Shown here: positions 24,814 through 33,192 of the stretch, piece after piece
Position numbering within the stretch: the first letter of the stretch is position 1
Layout of the letters: every line of letters starts with the position of its first letter
Source of the DNA: an uncultured Ruminococcus sp.
Lineage (GTDB): Bacteria > Bacillota > Clostridia > Oscillospirales > Ruminococcaceae
Direction: 5' to 3'
DNA: 63,853 bases
NCBI GenBank assembly: GCA_945877315.1
Contig: CAMCRP010000011.1
Location: 1-63,853, forward strand
The notes under the pieces: model-generated
The model's database searches: none
What the model was told of the DNA's origin: nothing
What the model saw: only the letters and a program-made list of their open reading frames with translations
Program-made: the position numbers and the translations under genes

Positions 24814-25665
24814 TTAGTCCTCTTCTGTATCTGTGTCGCAGCAGCAGGTAACCGATTGCGAACAGCCGCAGGGATTGCAGCTTTCGGGAGTACAATCGGG
24901 GAAAAATTCCTCCATAGGAAAGCTCATTCTCTCAAATATCTCGCAGGGCGACTCGTTATTGCCGCTGCAAGAACATTCCTTATGAGGAATACACTGATCC
25001 AAAGCAGGAACGACTACCGCAACAGGTCTGGATAGCTGAACGATTGAGAATATCCCCAATGTTACCACAAGTGTCGGAACACGGGAATCCATATCGTGAC
25101 AAGCAACAGCACACTCATTCTCCGAAGAATATACCGCTGAGGACGGTGCTACACCCGAAGTCACACAGCCGCAGCCCTTCCGTGAACGCAAGCACTTAAC
25201 TCTTGCGTCAAGACAGATAGGTTCTACCACTCTGACCGTAGCCTTTGGCAGGTCGGAAATGTTATTCTGTCCCATTTCCGATACAGAACAGCAGTCTGCA
25301 CTGCTTTCAAACACCTTAGTGCTCCCCTCGCAGCCGAAAAGTATGCACTTTTTGCTCCATACAGCCGTTCCGTTTACCTCACCTGATTTTGTGCAGCTGT
25401 CAATAAAGGTTTCAAAGGTCAGGTCAAAGGTGTAGACAATATCCACCGAGAAATAGCCCTTTGAGAACGGCACCTCGTGAACCGTTGTGCATACACTGTC
25501 AATAGTAACATTTTTGCATTTAACGATCATTCCGTCACAGATCGTACCGTTTCTGACAGTTACGGGAAGATCAACAATGCAGTCCCTGTCTGAGCAGGAA
25601 TCGAAAATTCTCTGAACTTCAATGCAGACAGCGTCCTTGAAGCCGCCGTTATTCTGTTTGCTCAT
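24814..25665 (-). CDS. Cys-rich conserved clostridial protein of unknown function
   Basis: A 283-residue protein with about 28 cysteines (roughly 10%). The N-terminal CIEVQRIFDSCSDRDCI, the middle PFSKGYFSVDIVYTFDLTFE and ILFGCEGSTKVF resemble a family I recognise across Clostridia but whose function is not known to me. There is no signal peptide or membrane segment, and the C-terminus ends in a CGC...CCC cluster plus an acidic tail. High Cys content and clostridial range suggest a spore-coat or disulfide cross-linked protein, but this is a guess. The ATG at 25665 follows AAGGAGG. It is a single-gene unit between a terminator and repeat copy B. Confidence 0.75.
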   Translation of the reverse strand: MSKQNNGGFKDAVCIEVQRIFDSCSDRDCIVDLPVTVRNGTICDGMIVKCKNVTIDSVCTTVHEVPFSKGYFSVDIVYTFDLTFETFIDSCTKSGEVNGTAVWSKKCILFGCEGSTKVFESSADCCSVSEMGQNNISDLPKATVRVVEPICLDARVKCLRSRKGCGCVTSGVAPSSAVYSSENECAVACHDMDSRVPTLVVTLGIFSIVQLSRPVAVVVPALDQCIPHKECSCSGNNESPCEIFERMSFPMEEFFPDCTPESCNPCGCSQSVTCCCDTDTEED

Positions 25666-25690
25666 TGACGAACCTCCTTGAGTATATTTA

Positions 25691-25709
25691 AAGTACACTC
25701 TATGTACTT
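25691..25709. promoter_or_regulatory. Perfect inverted repeat upstream of the Cys-rich gene
   Basis: AAGTACA and TGTACTT flank five bases, 26 bases before the start codon. It could be an operator; no known regulator site is recognised. Confidence 0.35.
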
Positions 25710-25755
25710 CCCTATATATTATTCAAGGAGCGAAAAAGTGTTACTATGCCTAATA

Positions 25756-25852
25756 CTAACCCCCCATTAATCACGGTAATCTCTCGGCGTAAAAACCCAT
25801 AAACGCAAGCTTTTTACACAGATTTCTTCTCCGTGATTTAAATGATGTTTAG
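25756..25852. repeat. MITE-like palindromic element, copy B
   Basis: A 97-base relative of copy A (18543..18658) in reverse orientation. The shared segments include ACTAAACATCATT, AAATCACGGAGAAGAAATC and CGAGAGATT followed by CCGTGATTAATG. The right end reads GTTTAGTA and the left end TACTAACC, leaving TA at both borders, which fits TA-target insertion. It lies between the mreB terminator and the Cys-rich gene. Confidence 0.72.
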
Positions 25853-25854
25853 TA

Positions 25855-25891
25855 TAAAATAAACAGCGGCGAAACACAAAAATGTCCGCCG
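25855..25891 (-). terminator. Rho-independent terminator after mreB
   Basis: Stem GCGGCG/CGCCGC (25891..25865) with a 15-base loop, followed by TGTTTATTTT on the minus strand. It ends the recD2-comF-mreB transcript. Confidence 0.7.
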
Positions 25892-25898
25892 CAAAAGA

Positions 25899-26906
25899 TC
25901 AATACTTATACATAGAAATATTCTCAAATCCGTCCAGAAGCTTATCTATCATACCGAAAGCCATTCCCGTGCCCTTTGCCACGCAGGAAAGCGGGTCGTC
26001 CGCCACACGGCACGGAATACCGATAGCCGAGGACATTATCTTGTCCAGACCGCCAATAAGAGCTCCGCCACCCGTGAGAATGATACCGTTATTGTAAATA
26101 TCACCCACCAGTTCGGGAGGAGTCTGCTCCAGAACCTCCTTTGCAGCGTCCACGAACTCCTTGACTATCTCGATTATGGCATTATAAATATCTATCTCCG
26201 AAATCTCCAGCTGCTCGGGAAGCCCCCTTACAAGATGTCTGCCCTTGATTATCATAGTCCTTTTTTCGCTGGGATCGTAAACATTTGCAAGGGTAAATTT
26301 CGCCTGTTCCGCCGTTTTTTCGCCGATGAACAGCTTATACGTAGAAGCAATGTACTTCATTATCGACTGATCTATCTTATTTCCCGCCAGCTTCAGGGAT
26401 TTCTTGGCAACACAGCCGTTCATTGAAAGCACAGCCACATCAGCCGTACCTCCGCCAATGTCAACGACCATATTTCCGTTAGGTTTGGAAATATCAACAC
26501 CTGCGCCCAGAAGTGCCGCAACAGGCTCCTCGATAAGATAGACCTTTCTCGAACCCGCATTTCTCGCCGCCTCGACCATTGCCCTGCTTTCCACATCGGT
26601 TATGATTGACGGCACGCAGAGAACTATCCTCGGACGAATAAGCTGCCGTCCGCAGACCTTTGTGATGCAAGCGGAGATCATCTGCTCTGCCATATTATGG
26701 TCGGAAATAACACCGTCGCTGAGCGGCCGCACCGCAACGATGTATTCGGGAGTTCGCCCTATCATTCTGTAAGCGTCCTGACCGACAGCGAGAACCTGTT
26801 CGGTTTTCTTGTTAAATGCCACCACAGACGGTTCGTTGAGAACTATCCCCTTATTTCCCATGGTTATCATTATATTAGCGGTACCAAGGTCGATTCCAAT
26901 ATCCAT
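25899..26906 (-). CDS. MreB/Mbl-like rod-shape actin homologue
   Basis: A 335-residue actin-like ATPase that guides lateral cell-wall synthesis at the membrane. It has phosphate 1 DIGIDLGTANI (2-12), phosphate 2 MVVDIGGGTADVAVL (about 156-170), and the adenosine motif GIILTGGGALIGGLD (about 283-297). The ATG at 26906 follows AAAGGAAG; the frame remains open upstream without a good site. It lacks mreC/mreD neighbours and follows comF, so it is likely an Mbl or MreBH-type paralogue rather than the main mreBCD locus. Confidence 0.9.
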   Translation of the reverse strand: MDIGIDLGTANIMITMGNKGIVLNEPSVVAFNKKTEQVLAVGQDAYRMIGRTPEYIVAVRPLSDGVISDHNMAEQMISACITKVCGRQLIRPRIVLCVPSIITDVESRAMVEAARNAGSRKVYLIEEPVAALLGAGVDISKPNGNMVVDIGGGTADVAVLSMNGCVAKKSLKLAGNKIDQSIMKYIASTYKLFIGEKTAEQAKFTLANVYDPSEKRTMIIKGRHLVRGLPEQLEISEIDIYNAIIEIVKEFVDAAKEVLEQTPPELVGDIYNNGIILTGGGALIGGLDKIMSSAIGIPCRVADDPLSCVAKGTGMAFGMIDKLLDGFENISMYKY

Positions 26907-26920
26907 TGTAAGACTTCCTT

Positions 26921-27628
26921 TCAGTGTCCGGTAACTGCACCGGCAGCTGCGTCCACACGGGACGCTCCCAGCTCCTTCAGAAGCTTGCCGCACTTTATCA
27001 TAGTTGAGCCGGTAGTTGTTATGTCGTCACACAAAAGCACAGTTTTTCCGTCAATTCGTTTGCCCGAGGAATAGAAAACATTTTCGGCATTGACAGCACG
27101 TTCCTCTTTGTTAAGATTATGCTGAAATTTTGATGAGTACGCCTTGCAAATAATGCTGGTATCGGACATGGAGCCCAAACGTCTTGCAAGTTCTTTCGTC
27201 ATAAGCTCCGCCTGATTATATCCTCTGATATGCTTTTTCAGCGGATTCATGGGAACGGGGATTATCATATCATACTTGATGTCCTCGCCCGTAAGAAGCA
27301 TCTTATCAACCAACATATCGCAGAGAATAAATCCGAGATTGCGATTTGCATGATACTTGAATGAAGCAAATGCGTCCTTTGCTCTTTCATCATAGACCAT
27401 TGCCGAATAAAATCTTGTAAACGGTATCTCCTCTTCACCGCATATGCAAAGCCTGTGACCGCATTTCCCGCAAAAGCTGTTGTCCGTCCATTCTATGTCC
27501 GCAAAGCAGCTGTCGCAGGAAAGCATATCCCACCTTATGGCCTTACCGCAGAAAGGGCATTTTGACGGGTAGATAATGTCAAGGAAGAATCTTGCTCTGT
27601 CAGTCCGCCTGTTGAACTGTTGCTCCAT
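26921..27628 (-). CDS. ComF family phosphoribosyltransferase-like protein
   Basis: A 235-residue ComF protein, linked to natural DNA uptake and recombination in competent bacteria. The N-terminal double zinc ribbon has CPFC, CDSC, CGKC and CIC pairs (about 24-66). The PRPP-binding loop is LLCDDITTTGSTM (about 205-217). It overlaps the end of recD2 by 29 bases, so translation is coupled, and mreB follows 14 bases after the stop. The recD2-comF pairing suggests DNA handling after uptake or repair. Confidence 0.93.
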   Translation of the reverse strand: MEQQFNRRTDRARFFLDIIYPSKCPFCGKAIRWDMLSCDSCFADIEWTDNSFCGKCGHRLCICGEEEIPFTRFYSAMVYDERAKDAFASFKYHANRNLGFILCDMLVDKMLLTGEDIKYDMIIPVPMNPLKKHIRGYNQAELMTKELARRLGSMSDTSIICKAYSSKFQHNLNKEERAVNAENVFYSSGKRIDGKTVLLCDDITTTGSTMIKCGKLLKELGASRVDAAAGAVTGH

Positions 27629-29840
27629 TTCCCTTTATCTCCTCCGTTATCATTTTTTTCAGGCAGGAATATCTGAGAGTGCGGCGGTTGTTGTTTACCA
27701 TTGTCATAACAACATTTTTTGAGCCAACGATAACTATTCTCTGCTTGGCTCTTGTAACAGCGGTATAAAGCAGATTACGATAAAGCAGCTTATCAAAGCC
27801 TCCGAGAAGCGGCAGAATAACGGCGTTGAATTCGCTGCCCTGACTTTTATGCACGGTAACAGCGTAAGCCAACTCAATCTGGTCAAGCATATCAAAGCTG
27901 TACTCTGCAAACCGTCCCTCAAAGTCGATAAGCACTGTCCCCTCAGTCCGTTTAACCTTGACGATAGTACCGATGTCACCGTTGAAAACGCCTGTACCGC
28001 TTTCGTTTTCCTTTGACCAGATAATATCATAGTTGTTGCGTATCTGCATGACCTTATCATTATCCCGAAAGGTAAACTGCAGCCCTTTGACCTCGGAAAG
28101 CCGTTCCGACGGCGGATTGAGTGCCGCCTGAAGCGCCTTGTTCAGCTCCTCCGAGCCGAGCATACCCTTTCTTGACGGACAAAGCACCTGAATATCCTCC
28201 GTAGGCGAATATCCGTAAGCCTTCGGCAGACGATCTCTGCAAAGCTCCACCACCGTGCTGACAGCTTCATTCACATCAAGCCGCTGCATGAAGAAGAAAT
28301 CGCTGTCGGTACGTGACAAGTCGGGAGGATTTCCCGTAACAATTGCATGAGCGTTGGTTATTATGCAGCTCTGCTGTGCCTGACGAAATATCTCGGTAAG
28401 CGAAACCACCGTCAGACAGCCGCTGTCTATCATATCCCGAAGCAGATTTCCCGCTCCCACCGACGGCAGCTGGTCGCAGTCCCCCACCATTATCAGGCGG
28501 CAGGAAAGCTTCATAGCACGCAGCAGGCTCTCAAACAAAAGCACGTCCACCATTGACATTTCGTCAACTATCATAACATCGCATTTTATGGGATTTGTTT
28601 CGTTGTGGACAAATTTCAGCTTTCCGCCCGCCTCGTAGCTAACCTCCAGCAAACGGTGGATAGTCTTTGCGTCATAGCCTGTCAGGTCGGAAATACGCTT
28701 TGCAGCCCTGCCCGTGGGCGCAGCTATAACAACGTCCATGCCCCGCTGCTCATATAGTGAGATCATCGCCTTGAGAGTAGTGGTCTTACCTGTTCCGGGG
28801 CCGCCCGTCAGTATGATAAAGCCCTGAGAAAGTGCCAGCGCAATGGCTTTCTTTTGCAGCTCCGCATACTCGATACCCTTTGCCTTTTCCTCTATCTCAA
28901 TAAGCTTATAGTAATCGGTGCCCGTGTCTTTAAGGCAGTCGGACATTACCTTCAGCCGCCCTGCAATATAGCTTTCGGCAACGTAATAATCCTTGAGAAA
29001 AATAAATCTCCTCTCGCCCTTATAGTATTCGCAAAGCTCGTCCTCGGTTATGAGCATCTGCAAGCTGTCCTCAATTAGCTTCTGCTCCACCTTCAGCAAA
29101 CTGAGTGCCGCACCCATAAGCTTATCCTCAGGCAAACAGGTGTGTCCCTTCATGCTGTTATGAATGAGAACGTATATCACTCCTGCATTTATTCGGCTGG
29201 GACTTTCTTTGGAGATACCAAGCTCCGCAGCAATAGCTTCTGCCTTTGAAAAAAGCACATCTATGCCGTCCTCGCAAAGTCTGTACGGGTTTTCGCTGAT
29301 TATCTCGACAGCATACTGTCCCCATCTTTTCCAGCAGGAAACCGCAACCGCAGGCGGCAGCGCAAACTGCGTTAGGTATATCATAAGCGAACGTATTCCG
29401 AAGATTCTCTGAAACTCCAAAGAAATGCCCTCCGCCTTATCCTTGGTAATGCCCTTGACCTCGGTCAGACGGTGCGGTTCTTTTTCTATGACCTCCAGCG
29501 TTTTATCGCCGAATGCCTCTACGAGCCGCTTAGCAGTAGCCTTTCCGACACCCTTTACAATTCCCGAAGAGAGATATTTCAGAATAGCGGAGGCAGTCGC
29601 AGGCAGCTTTCGTTCGCACATCTGTGCCTTGAACTGAACACCGAATTTCGGGTGAGTGACATACTCTCCGGTAAGAATAAGCTCCTCACCCGCATCAACG
29701 TTACCCAACTCCCCCACCACGGTCACATAATCCCCGCCCGAATCCAGGTCAAGGACGGTATAACCGTTTTCGGGATTTGAGTAACGCACCGAATCAACGC
29801 TGCCCTCCAGTTTTATGTAATTTTTCTCACCTGAGCCCAA
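27600..29840 (-). CDS. recD2: RecD2-type ATP-dependent DNA helicase
   Basis: A 746-residue 5'-3' superfamily 1B helicase of the RecBC-independent RecD2 class. An N-terminal OB domain and helix-hairpin-helix region (GIVKGVGKATAKRLVE, about 80-95) come before Walker A GGPGTGKTTT (about 345), DEMSMVD, GDCDQLPSVG and the C-terminal AYAVTVHKSQGSEF and YTAVTRAK motifs. I chose a TTG start at 29840: GGGAG lies eight bases upstream, while the first in-frame ATG (29894) lies inside the -35 box of a strong promoter and could not be in the transcript. Confidence 0.94.
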   Translation of the reverse strand: MGSGEKNYIKLEGSVDSVRYSNPENGYTVLDLDSGGDYVTVVGELGNVDAGEELILTGEYVTHPKFGVQFKAQMCERKLPATASAILKYLSSGIVKGVGKATAKRLVEAFGDKTLEVIEKEPHRLTEVKGITKDKAEGISLEFQRIFGIRSLMIYLTQFALPPAVAVSCWKRWGQYAVEIISENPYRLCEDGIDVLFSKAEAIAAELGISKESPSRINAGVIYVLIHNSMKGHTCLPEDKLMGAALSLLKVEQKLIEDSLQMLITEDELCEYYKGERRFIFLKDYYVAESYIAGRLKVMSDCLKDTGTDYYKLIEIEEKAKGIEYAELQKKAIALALSQGFIILTGGPGTGKTTTLKAMISLYEQRGMDVVIAAPTGRAAKRISDLTGYDAKTIHRLLEVSYEAGGKLKFVHNETNPIKCDVMIVDEMSMVDVLLFESLLRAMKLSCRLIMVGDCDQLPSVGAGNLLRDMIDSGCLTVVSLTEIFRQAQQSCIITNAHAIVTGNPPDLSRTDSDFFFMQRLDVNEAVSTVVELCRDRLPKAYGYSPTEDIQVLCPSRKGMLGSEELNKALQAALNPPSERLSEVKGLQFTFRDNDKVMQIRNNYDIIWSKENESGTGVFNGDIGTIVKVKRTEGTVLIDFEGRFAEYSFDMLDQIELAYAVTVHKSQGSEFNAVILPLLGGFDKLLYRNLLYTAVTRAKQRIVIVGSKNVVMTMVNNNRRTLRYSCLKKMITEEIKGNGATVQQAD

Positions 29841-29865
29841 ATGATCATCTCCCGAATACAGAAAT

Positions 29866-29894
29866 ATTATACTACACTTTTTCTTAAAATGCAA
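29866..29894 (-). promoter_or_regulatory. Sigma-A promoter of recD2-comF-mreB
   Basis: Minus-strand -35 TTGCAT (29894..29889), 17-base spacer, and -10 TATAAT (29871..29866). The start site is about 20 bases before the TTG start codon, giving a very short leader. Confidence 0.82.
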
Positions 29895-29912
29895 GTTACT
29901 TTGAAAAATATT

Positions 29913-30233
29913 TCATTTTTCAAACAAAATCTCCGAAGAAATGCTTTCAACTATCTCAAATCCTCCGAGATCCTCCAAAAGCTTGCGGCAGATAATAAGC
30001 TCTTCCTCACTGCCGTCAATATTCCAAACATATATCTTCATATCCGATGCCTTTCGCAGTATCTCTCGAATGGTCATTTCAATATCCGTACTGTCTTTTC
30101 TTAGCGGGATAACTATGAAAGCCGCCCCAAAGCTTCTGTCATCTTTAAGGAAACCGCAAACGCAGATATGTACCGTTTCAATAATAAAAACTGTTGCCAA
30201 AACAACAAATACCGCCAAAAACATTTCGCTCAT
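29913..30233 (-). CDS. Small membrane-anchored protein of unknown function
   Basis: A 106-residue protein with one N-terminal hydrophobic segment (about residues 4-26) followed by a soluble domain (SFGAAFIVIPLRKDSTDIEM...). The soluble part has an alternating strand-helix pattern, but I recognise no family. The ATG at 30233 follows GGAGGTG. A possible promoter (TTGACC, 17 bases, TAGTAT; about 30279..30251) lies just upstream, after the pnp terminator, so it may be a separate unit. The function is unknown. Confidence 0.72.
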   Translation of the reverse strand: MSEMFLAVFVVLATVFIIETVHICVCGFLKDDRSFGAAFIVIPLRKDSTDIEMTIREILRKASDMKIYVWNIDGSEEELIICRKLLEDLGGFEIVESISSEILFEK

Positions 30234-30291
30234 TGCACACACCTCCGATATATACTATGCCGCAATCGGAGATAGGTCAATGATTTATACT

Positions 30292-30318
30292 AAAAAAGGG
30301 CGGAAAGCTCCGCCCTTT
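30292..30318 (-). terminator. Rho-independent terminator after pnp
   Basis: Minus-strand stem AAAGGGCGGA/TCCGCCCTTT with a GCTT loop, running into TTTTTTAG. It is strong and lies 31 bases after the pnp stop. Confidence 0.92.
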
Positions 30319-30348
30319 AAATTTATGCGCTAAATTACACGCTTGTTA

Positions 30349-32463
30349 TCAGCCCTGAGAATTCTGCTTAGCCTCAAGGTCTGCAAGAGCGTCACGTCTG
30401 GAAAGATTGATCCTTCCCTGATTGTCGATCTCCATAACCTTAACAACGATCTCGTCGCCGACGGAAACAACGTCCTCGACCTTCTCAACTCTCTGACGGT
30501 CAAGCTTGGAAATGTGAACAAGTCCGTCCTTGCCGGGAGCGATCTCAACAAATGCACCGAAGTTCATCAGACGAACTACCTTGCCCTTGTAGATAGCACC
30601 TATCTCGGGATCGTTTGCAATAGTGTTGATGATCTGAATAGCCTTCTTAGCACCGTCCATATCAACGCCTGAAACAAATACATTGCCCTCGTCGTTAATG
30701 TCGATCTTTACGCCGCAGTCAGCGGAGATCTTCTGGATAACCTTACCACCCTGACCGATAACCTCACGTATCTTATCAACGGGAACCTTAGTCTGGAGCA
30801 TCTTGGGAGCATACTTTCCGACGGTTTCTCTGGGCTGAGGGATAGCCTTCAGCATTATCTCGTCAAGTATATAAATTCTTGCCTTTCTTGTCTTTTCAAA
30901 AGCTTCCTTGATAATAGCGGGAGTAAGTCCGTCAACCTTGATGTCAACCTGAATAGCGGTGATACCCTTGTGAGTACCGCCAACCTTAAAGTCCATATCG
31001 CCGAAGAAGTCCTCAAGTCCCTGAATATCGACCATAGTCATAAAGTCGTCGCCATCGGTGATAAGACCGCAGGAAATACCTGCAACGGGAGCCTTAATGG
31101 GAACGCCTGCGTCCATCAGAGCAAGTGTAGAGCCGCAGATGGAGCCCTGAGATGTGGAACCGTTAGAGGAAAGAACCTCGGAAACAAGTCTGATTGCATA
31201 AGGGAATTCCTCAACGGAAGGAATAACGGGTTCAAGTGCTCTTTCAGCCAGCGCACCGTGACCGATCTCACGGCGTCCGGGACCTCTGGAGGGCTTTGTT
31301 TCGCCGACGGAGTACGAGGGGAAATTATAGTGGTGCATATATCTCTTTGTATCTTCCTCGTCAAGACCGTCAATGCGCTGTGCATCGCTTACAGGGCCAA
31401 GAGTTGCGATTGTGAGAACCTGTGTCTGACCTCTGGTAAACAGACCCGAACCGTGAACTCTGGGAAGAACGCCAACCTCAGCAGCAAGAGGACGAATCTC
31501 GTCGATCTGTCTGCCGTCAACACGCTTGCCCTGCTTGAGCCATTCTCTAACTATCTTCTTCTGCAGCTTATAGATGCACTCGTCGATCATGGGAATACGC
31601 TCAGCGTTTTCCTCGTCGAACTTAGCGTGAATGTCGTCCTTAATGGGAGAAAGTCTTTCTTCTCTGATATTCTTGTCGTTGGTATCGAGAGCAAACTTAA
31701 CTCTGTCGGAAGCAAATGCTTCGATAGCGTCAAACAGGTCGTGGTCAACCTCCATAGACTCAAATTCAAACTTCTTCTTGCCGATCTGAGCCTGAATATC
31801 GCTGATGAAAGCAACGATCTTCTTGATCTCCTCGTGACCCTTGAGGATAGCTTCCAGCATAGTGTCCTCGGGAACCTGATCTGCGCCTGCTTCGATCATA
31901 ACGATCTTTTCCATTGTACCTGCAACGGTAAGGTTCAGCTTGGACTTAGCTCTCTGATCGAGAGTAGGATTGAGCACGATCTCGTCATCAACAAGACCGA
32001 CGCTGATACCGCCGATAGGACCATTCCAAGGAATATTGGAGATGGACAGCGCAACGGAAGTAGCGATCATACCTGTGATCTCGGGAGAATTATCGGGGTC
32101 AACCGCAAGGACAGTCATAACAACGGATACGTCGTTTCTCATATCCTTGGGGAAAAGAGGTCTGATGGGACGGTCAACGACTCTGGAAGTAAGGATAGCC
32201 TTTTCGGAGGGCTTGCCCTCTCTCTTCATAAACGAGCCGGGAATACGTCCAACGGAATAAAGTCTTTCCTCATAATCAACGGACAGAGGGAAGAAATCAA
32301 CGCCCTCTCTGGGCTTCTCGCTGGCTGTTACGTTAGCCATAACAACTGTTTCACCGTAGCGTACCCAGCAGGAACCGTTGGAAAGCTCGCAGGTCTTGCC
32401 TGTTTCAACGGTCAGCTCTCTGCCTGCATAAGTGGTCTTGAATATTCTGTGATTCTCAAACAT
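30349..32463 (-). CDS. pnp: Polyribonucleotide nucleotidyltransferase (PNPase)
   Basis: A 704-residue phosphorolytic 3'-5' exoribonuclease forming a trimer. Two RNase PH domains (about 10-230 and 310-540) are linked by a helical domain. The second holds the signature FPSYSVGE and GRREIGHGALAERAL (about 385-412) and DFEGDMDFKVGGT-like metal site (DFFGDMDFKVGGT, about 482). A KH domain (about 555-610) and an S1 domain (about 620-690) follow. It is downstream of rpsO as in most bacteria; a long palindrome lies between them. Confidence 0.97.
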   Translation of the reverse strand: MFENHRIFKTTYAGRELTVETGKTCELSNGSCWVRYGETVVMANVTASEKPREGVDFFPLSVDYEERLYSVGRIPGSFMKREGKPSEKAILTSRVVDRPIRPLFPKDMRNDVSVVMTVLAVDPDNSPEITGMIATSVALSISNIPWNGPIGGISVGLVDDEIVLNPTLDQRAKSKLNLTVAGTMEKIVMIEAGADQVPEDTMLEAILKGHEEIKKIVAFISDIQAQIGKKKFEFESMEVDHDLFDAIEAFASDRVKFALDTNDKNIREERLSPIKDDIHAKFDEENAERIPMIDECIYKLQKKIVREWLKQGKRVDGRQIDEIRPLAAEVGVLPRVHGSGLFTRGQTQVLTIATLGPVSDAQRIDGLDEEDTKRYMHHYNFPSYSVGETKPSRGPGRREIGHGALAERALEPVIPSVEEFPYAIRLVSEVLSSNGSTSQGSICGSTLALMDAGVPIKAPVAGISCGLITDGDDFMTMVDIQGLEDFFGDMDFKVGGTHKGITAIQVDIKVDGLTPAIIKEAFEKTRKARIYILDEIMLKAIPQPRETVGKYAPKMLQTKVPVDKIREVIGQGGKVIQKISADCGVKIDINDEGNVFVSGVDMDGAKKAIQIINTIANDPEIGAIYKGKVVRLMNFGAFVEIAPGKDGLVHISKLDRQRVEKVEDVVSVGDEIVVKVMEIDNQGRINLSRRDALADLEAKQNSQG

Positions 32464-32508
32464 AAACTGCCTCCATAATTCAAATTTTACGTTTCAAACG
32501 GCAGCAGC

Positions 32509-32559
32509 TTTAGCAATAAATCCTGAATTCCCCGCAGAAATCCACGATTTAATGCTAAA
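32509..32559 (-). promoter_or_regulatory. Long palindrome in the pnp leader
   Basis: TTTAGCAATAAATC and GATTTAATGCTAAA pair across the ends, and the stem continues inward as CTG/CGTGG-like pairs for about 22 pairs with few mismatches. It sits between rpsO and the pnp start. In E. coli a long pnp leader stem is an RNase III site used in PNPase autoregulation; by position this could be its counterpart. Confidence 0.5.
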
Positions 32560-32586
32560 ACATCTACTGCTTTTTGAAACACGGAA

Positions 32587-32616
32587 AGGCAGAAGGGAAA
32601 AAACTTTCCCTCTGCC
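32587..32616 (-). terminator. Hairpin after rpsO, likely partial terminator
   Basis: GGCAGAGGGAAA and TTTCCCTTCTGCC form a long stem with one bulge just after the rpsO stop. The following TTTCCGTGTTTC is not a clean T-tract, so read-through to pnp is likely. Confidence 0.6.
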
Positions 32617-32635
32617 CCCGATTTTCGCACAAAAA

Positions 32636-32902
32636 TTACTTACGAATTCCCAGCTTCTCGATGATAGCACGGTATCTCTCAATATCTGTCTTCATCAGAT
32701 AGTTGAGGAGGTTACGTCTGTGACCGACCATCTTGAACAGACCTCTTCTGGAGTGGTGATCCTTCTTGTGGGTCTTAAGATGTTCGGTGAGGTCGCTGAT
32801 TCTCTTGGTGAGGATAGCGATCTGAACCTCGGGCGAACCTGTGTCGGTTTCGCTCAGTCTGTACTTTTCGATAATAGCGGTTTTCTCGTCTTTCTGCATC
32901 AT
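32636..32902 (-). CDS. rpsO: Small ribosomal subunit protein uS15
   Basis: An 88-residue S15 with the signature [18 protein letters not shown] (about 22-39) and the 16S-binding [21 protein letters not shown] (about 47-67). The ATG at 32902 has GAGG about nine bases upstream; a second ATG directly follows it. A promoter and a leader of about 120 bases with hairpins precede it, and pnp follows. Confidence 0.97.
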   Translation of the reverse strand: MMQKDEKTAIIEKYRLSETDTGSPEVQIAILTKRISDLTEHLKTHKKDHHSRRGLFKMVGHRRNLLNYLMKTDIERYRAIIEKLGIRK

Positions 32903-33022
32903 AGCAAAACACCTCTTATAAAATATTTTCCTGTGGCCAAGCAATCGGCAGGCGTTATTCCCCGAAAAAGGGGCGAATCCCGAAAGCTTAGAACACGGAT
33001 AATGCGTTTATCAAACGCAACT
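32903..33022 (-). promoter_or_regulatory. Structured rpsO leader
   Basis: The transcript between the promoter and the start codon can form a perfect GCGTTT/AAACGC stem (about 33018..33004) and a CCCC/GGGG stem extended by ATTC/GAAT-type pairs (about 32981..32959). S15 is known to repress its own mRNA through different leader structures in different phyla. Membership in any known class is not shown here. Confidence 0.45.
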
Positions 33023-33027
33023 CTAAT

Positions 33028-33056
33028 ATTATAACACACAATTTTCGATTTGTAAA
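33028..33056 (-). promoter_or_regulatory. Sigma-A promoter of rpsO-pnp
   Basis: Minus-strand -35 TTTACA (33056..33051), 17-base spacer, and -10 TATAAT (33033..33028). Confidence 0.8.
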
Positions 33057-33109
33057 GAGCAAATTTGAATTTTTTCAATTTATTTATATTTTCCCAATTA
33101 GGGCACTTC

Positions 33110-33192
33110 CGATAATGAAGTAATTATCGTTACCGAGCCGCAAACTTTGCTCATTTCGCTATCTATAAACGAAATGACAAAGGGGTCGCCCC
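33110..33192. repeat. Cluster of three small hairpins after the YesL-like gene
   Basis: In transcript order: AAGGGG/CCCCTT (about 33191..33177), CATTTCG/CGAAATG (about 33177..33152) and CGATAAT/ATTATCG (about 33139..33111), each perfect. No T-tract follows the last. The region may be a degenerate terminator or a small repeat. No gene is visible here. Confidence 0.4.

Noticed and set aside
30240-30290. CTCCGAT/ATCGGAG stem covering the ribosome site of the small membrane protein gene
   Set aside because: The first arm falls in the spacer of the likely promoter (TTGACC...TAGTAT) and would not be in the RNA, so it cannot sequester the site in that transcript.
30970-32478. A 502-residue plus-strand open frame
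   Set aside because: It is the antisense of pnp, which has full PNPase motifs; the plus-strand product is low-complexity with no family features and no ribosome site.
32505-32562. A third copy of the MITE-like element in the pnp leader
   Set aside because: It is palindromic and shares a short CATTAAA-like stretch, but the conserved ends and TCACGG/CCGTGA arms are missing.
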